From Chitinophagaceae bacterium (GTDB lineage Bacteria > Bacteroidota > Bacteroidia > Chitinophagales > Chitinophagaceae), in contig CANFKC010000002.1 in assembly GCA_947447265.1 (NCBI GenBank), positions 141,845-205,844 on the forward strand: a stretch of 64,000 nt of DNA, given 5' to 3'. Positions within the stretch are counted from its first letter, which is position 1. The number at the start of each line of letters is the position of its first letter. A program made the translations under genes and the position numbers. Shown one piece after another: positions 62,220 to 64,000 of the stretch. A model generated the notes under the pieces. It was not told the origin of the DNA and did no database searches. It was given only the letters and a program-made list of their open reading frames with translations.

Positions 62220-62969
62220 ATTGGGTTGTTTTAATGTATTATAGAAAAATGGTTGTTAGGGGCATAAGAAGTCATTGCGCCTTTTAAGTGCGTTTATTTT
62301 CAGGTTTGTAAAACCTGCTATTTATTACGGATTGCTACGGCGGTGGTGTAAGATTCTGAGGCGTGAGGGGTATATTCATCATGGAGAATTTTATAGTTTA
62401 ATAATTTGTTTTTTGAACCATTATTATACCACAAAGATACGCAAAACCACTCACTTTTAGGTCATTTTGAGCATAAATATTTCAATAAATTTAATACATA
62501 AGTAACTGTTAATTTATATGTTGAAGTAAATTTGGATACAATGGCTGGACTGCAATTTGAAGATTAGAAAGTATGGTTTTTAATTGCTTGAGGCATTAAG
62601 TATATTTTTAATTCAATAAGGTATTCGCTGGTTTTAATTAGCCAGATGGTAGCCTAAATTCTCCTAATGAAATCGGTAATTTTTTGCACAGAGCAGAATA
62701 AAGTACGGCAGAAAAATTCTACGCATGGAAGTTCCGATTATATAACCACCAATTATTGACTGATAGCACCATACAATGCCAATAACCAGTCATTTTGCCC
62801 CTTCCTGAAATCGGTAATTTTCAACACAGAGCAGAATAATGTACGGCAGAAAAATTCTACGTCGAAAATTACCGATTTTATATAACCTTAAAAACTATCT
62901 AAAAAGGGAGCCGCCGTACTTTAATATATATTCTAATCCGGTTCGGAGTATAAAAACAACAGAATTAAT
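62220..62969. repeat. Element control region with two palindromic direct repeats
   Basis: About 750 bases between the divergent units. A roughly 80-base sequence occurs at 62669-62747 and 62807-62886; both share CAGAGCAGAATAA and GTACGGCAGAAAAATTCTAC. In copy 2 AAATCGGTAATTTT and AAAATTACCGATTT form perfect 14-base inverted ends; in copy 1 the right arm is degraded. The 11-base core TAAAGTACGGC of copy 1 recurs inverted as GCCGTACTTTA at 62913-62923. The region is AT-rich and probably holds protein-binding sites for recombination, replication or control. Confidence 0.7.
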
Positions 62970-63143
62970 ATGAGTTACATAGCTACAAAATATAAGGATT
63001 TTATCCGCAATAAGCTAAATGAGGTCTACATATTACCTACAACAACGCCTGAAGCAGAACAGGCTAAACAAAAACCAACAGTCTACGACTGGAGGGAGGA
63101 ATTCGAGCAACTAATGAAGGAGTGTGATGAACTATTTAAATAA
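62970..63143 (+). CDS. Small element-borne hypothetical protein
   Basis: A 57-residue frame, starting MSYIATKYKDFIRNKLNEVY and ending in an acidic helix (WREEFEQLMKECDELFK). It follows the control region and overlaps the next frame by 17 bases, the packing expected of a small-gene operon in a mobile element. No family is recognised. Confidence 0.5.
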   Translation: MSYIATKYKDFIRNKLNEVYILPTTTPEAEQAKQKPTVYDWREEFEQLMKECDELFK

Positions 63144-63372
63144 CAATATATATTACTATGATACTCGAATGATACAAGACATTTTGAGGGTCAACCTATC
63201 GCACTTAAAGCGAGAGATGAAGAAATATGGTTTTTCATCAGAGGATTACATAAGGCATAAAAACCTGCATTTGTATAATCAGGAAGCATTGATAGAATTT
63301 ATAGTATTCCTTACTAACGAAAAACATGTAGCAGCCAGTAGAGCGGCCGATAAAAAAGACAATAATAAATGA
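63127..63372 (+). CDS. Small HTH-like hypothetical protein
   Basis: An 81-residue basic protein (ATG 63127). The segment MIQDILRVNLSHLKREMKKYGFSSEDYIRHKNLHLYNQEALIEFIVFL has the spacing of a small helix-turn-helix such as those in element-encoded regulators. The fold is a guess. Its stop overlaps the following start (ATGA, 63369-63372). Confidence 0.55.
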   Translation: MNYLNNNIYYYDTRMIQDILRVNLSHLKREMKKYGFSSEDYIRHKNLHLYNQEALIEFIVFLTNEKHVAASRAADKKDNNK

Positions 63373-63524
63373 GTATAGACTATGATAAAATAAGATGTTT
63401 AAGGGAGCAAATTGCTGGCATAAGGAAAAAATTGAGTGTTGAAAAAGATGCTGGTGAGTGTAAACGCCTTCAGCTTCAAATAAAGATATGTGAGTTAAAA
63501 ATTCTAGTTGCTAACGTCAACTAA
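63369..63524 (+). CDS. Small coiled-coil hypothetical protein
   Basis: A 51-residue frame starting MSIDYDKIRCLREQIAGIRK, nearly all helical and charged, with leucine spacing for a short coiled coil. It is coupled by a four-base overlap to the preceding gene. No family is recognised. Confidence 0.5.
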   Translation: MSIDYDKIRCLREQIAGIRKKLSVEKDAGECKRLQLQIKICELKILVANVN

Positions 63525-63611
63525 TGCTGTGTACGTTACGCGCCTACGCGCTAACTATTACCGGTAATAATGTCAGTAATAAACTTTACGTTTATTTACA
63601 ATATAACATGT

Positions 63612-63662
63612 AAGAGGTTCAGGTGGTTAAGGCGGAGCTTGCAACTCCGCCGCCTCTTTACA
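63612..63662 (+). terminator. Nested hairpin, possible terminator
   Basis: GGCGGAG (63631-63637) pairs with CTCCGCC (63645-63651), and outside it AAGAGG (63612-63617) can pair with CCTCTT (63653-63658). The run after it is TTTACAAAA, so it may end the small-gene transcript or act as a leader of the next gene. Confidence 0.55.
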
Positions 63663-63693
63663 AAACCATCACCATAAATAAAACCACCTTATA

Positions 63694-64000
63694 ATGTACA
63701 AACAATCAATTTTGGTATCAATTCACGATGCCGTAAACCCAATTAGCTGGGAAAAGCCTATACAAAAAGAAAAAGCCATAAAATTATGCACGAGCATCTT
63801 TGGTTTATATTCATACAATAACTATTTACTTAACGATTATATTAGCCTATCCAGTAACTATTTCACGTATGTTTTGCCGAGTAAAACAGACTTCATCATT
63901 AAACAAAAATTGGTTGAGTATGGAGTTTTGCAATGCGATCACCGTTACAGCGTAGCAAAAGGCATTGCCAAAGGGTATAGGTTTAATCCAACCTTTTTTG
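63694..64000 (+). CDS. Element-borne protein, cut by window end
   Basis: The first 102 residues of a larger protein (start MYKQSILVSIHDAVNPISWE). The part seen is mixed alpha and beta, with SKTDFIIKQKLVEYGVLQCDHRYSVAKGIAKGYRFNPTFF, which recalls winged-helix parts of element replication or primase-like proteins. That is only an impression. The remainder lies outside the window. Confidence 0.5.
   Translation, partial: MYKQSILVSIHDAVNPISWEKPIQKEKAIKLCTSIFGLYSYNNYLLNDYISLSSNYFTYVLPSKTDFIIKQKLVEYGVLQCDHRYSVAKGIAKGYRFNPTFF

Noticed and set aside
62275..62460. A 61-codon plus-strand frame between the xis-like gene and the control region
   Set aside because: Low-complexity, no start signal and no homology; more likely chance in AT-rich DNA.

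Overview
This is a stretch of Bacteroidota chromosome, probably from the Chitinophagaceae or near relatives. The phylum call rests on several promoters of the TTTG-N19/20-TAnnTTTG type, type IX secretion (T9SS) C-terminal sorting domains, a PorE-like OmpA protein, a TonB-dependent receptor, and the families DUF5691, DUF6029, DUF5916, DUF4846 and DUF2130. The family-level placement is inference. Most of the window is ordinary core and cell-envelope gene content, cut by many short repeats.

Layout: 0-3.5 kb holds a minus-strand operon of SWIM zinc finger, DUF5691 and MoxR ATPase genes, cut by the window edge. At 3.7-7.0 kb are murQ, an SRPBCC gene and a secreted protein. At 7.0-7.6 kb are two identical tRNA-Val genes, a GIY-YIG endonuclease gene and a displaced tRNA-Val 3' piece that look like one tiny tRNA-targeted element. 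At 7.9-11.3 kb are a cytochrome-like lipoprotein, a T9SS cargo protein and the relic of another. At 11.6-14.5 kb are rpsA and a ParDE toxin-antitoxin pair. At 14.5-19.1 kb three doublets of a two-hairpin repeat surround a WG-repeat protein and a TetR-DinB-GNAT unit with matching operators. At 19.2-26.1 kb are a DUF3298 lipoprotein, an ABC permease, a FemAB-like acyltransferase, two paralogous ECF sigma factors (one with a cupin anti-sigma factor) and a SpeE-like enzyme.

At 26.2-26.9 kb is an IS200-like/RAYT transposase bounded by inverted palindromes. At 27-31 kb are plsY, prmA, nadB and a TlpA thioredoxin. At 31-39 kb are two outer-membrane beta-barrel-type proteins, a DUF2130 protein and the PorE-like protein. 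At 39-47 kb are clpB, a repeat cluster, two paralogous periplasmic proteins (one with a T9SS tail) and a lone atpG. At 47-60 kb are further exported proteins and peptidases, a TonB receptor, cdd, crcB, a TolB-like protein with a tandemly repeated 3' end, an M28 peptidase and a small cytochrome c.

From tRNA-Lys at 60.4 kb to the window end lies the left end of an integrative element: a tyrosine integrase pointing at the tRNA, an overlapping excisionase-like gene, a repeat-containing control region and a run of small overlapping genes.

The strongest candidates for undescribed biology are the GIY-YIG/tRNA-Val mini-element, a dispersed structured repeat (4.7 and 42.0 kb, opposite orientations) whose hairpin stem differs by paired, compensatory changes, and the hairpin doublets at 14.5-19.0 kb. 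No CRISPR array or rRNA gene was seen.
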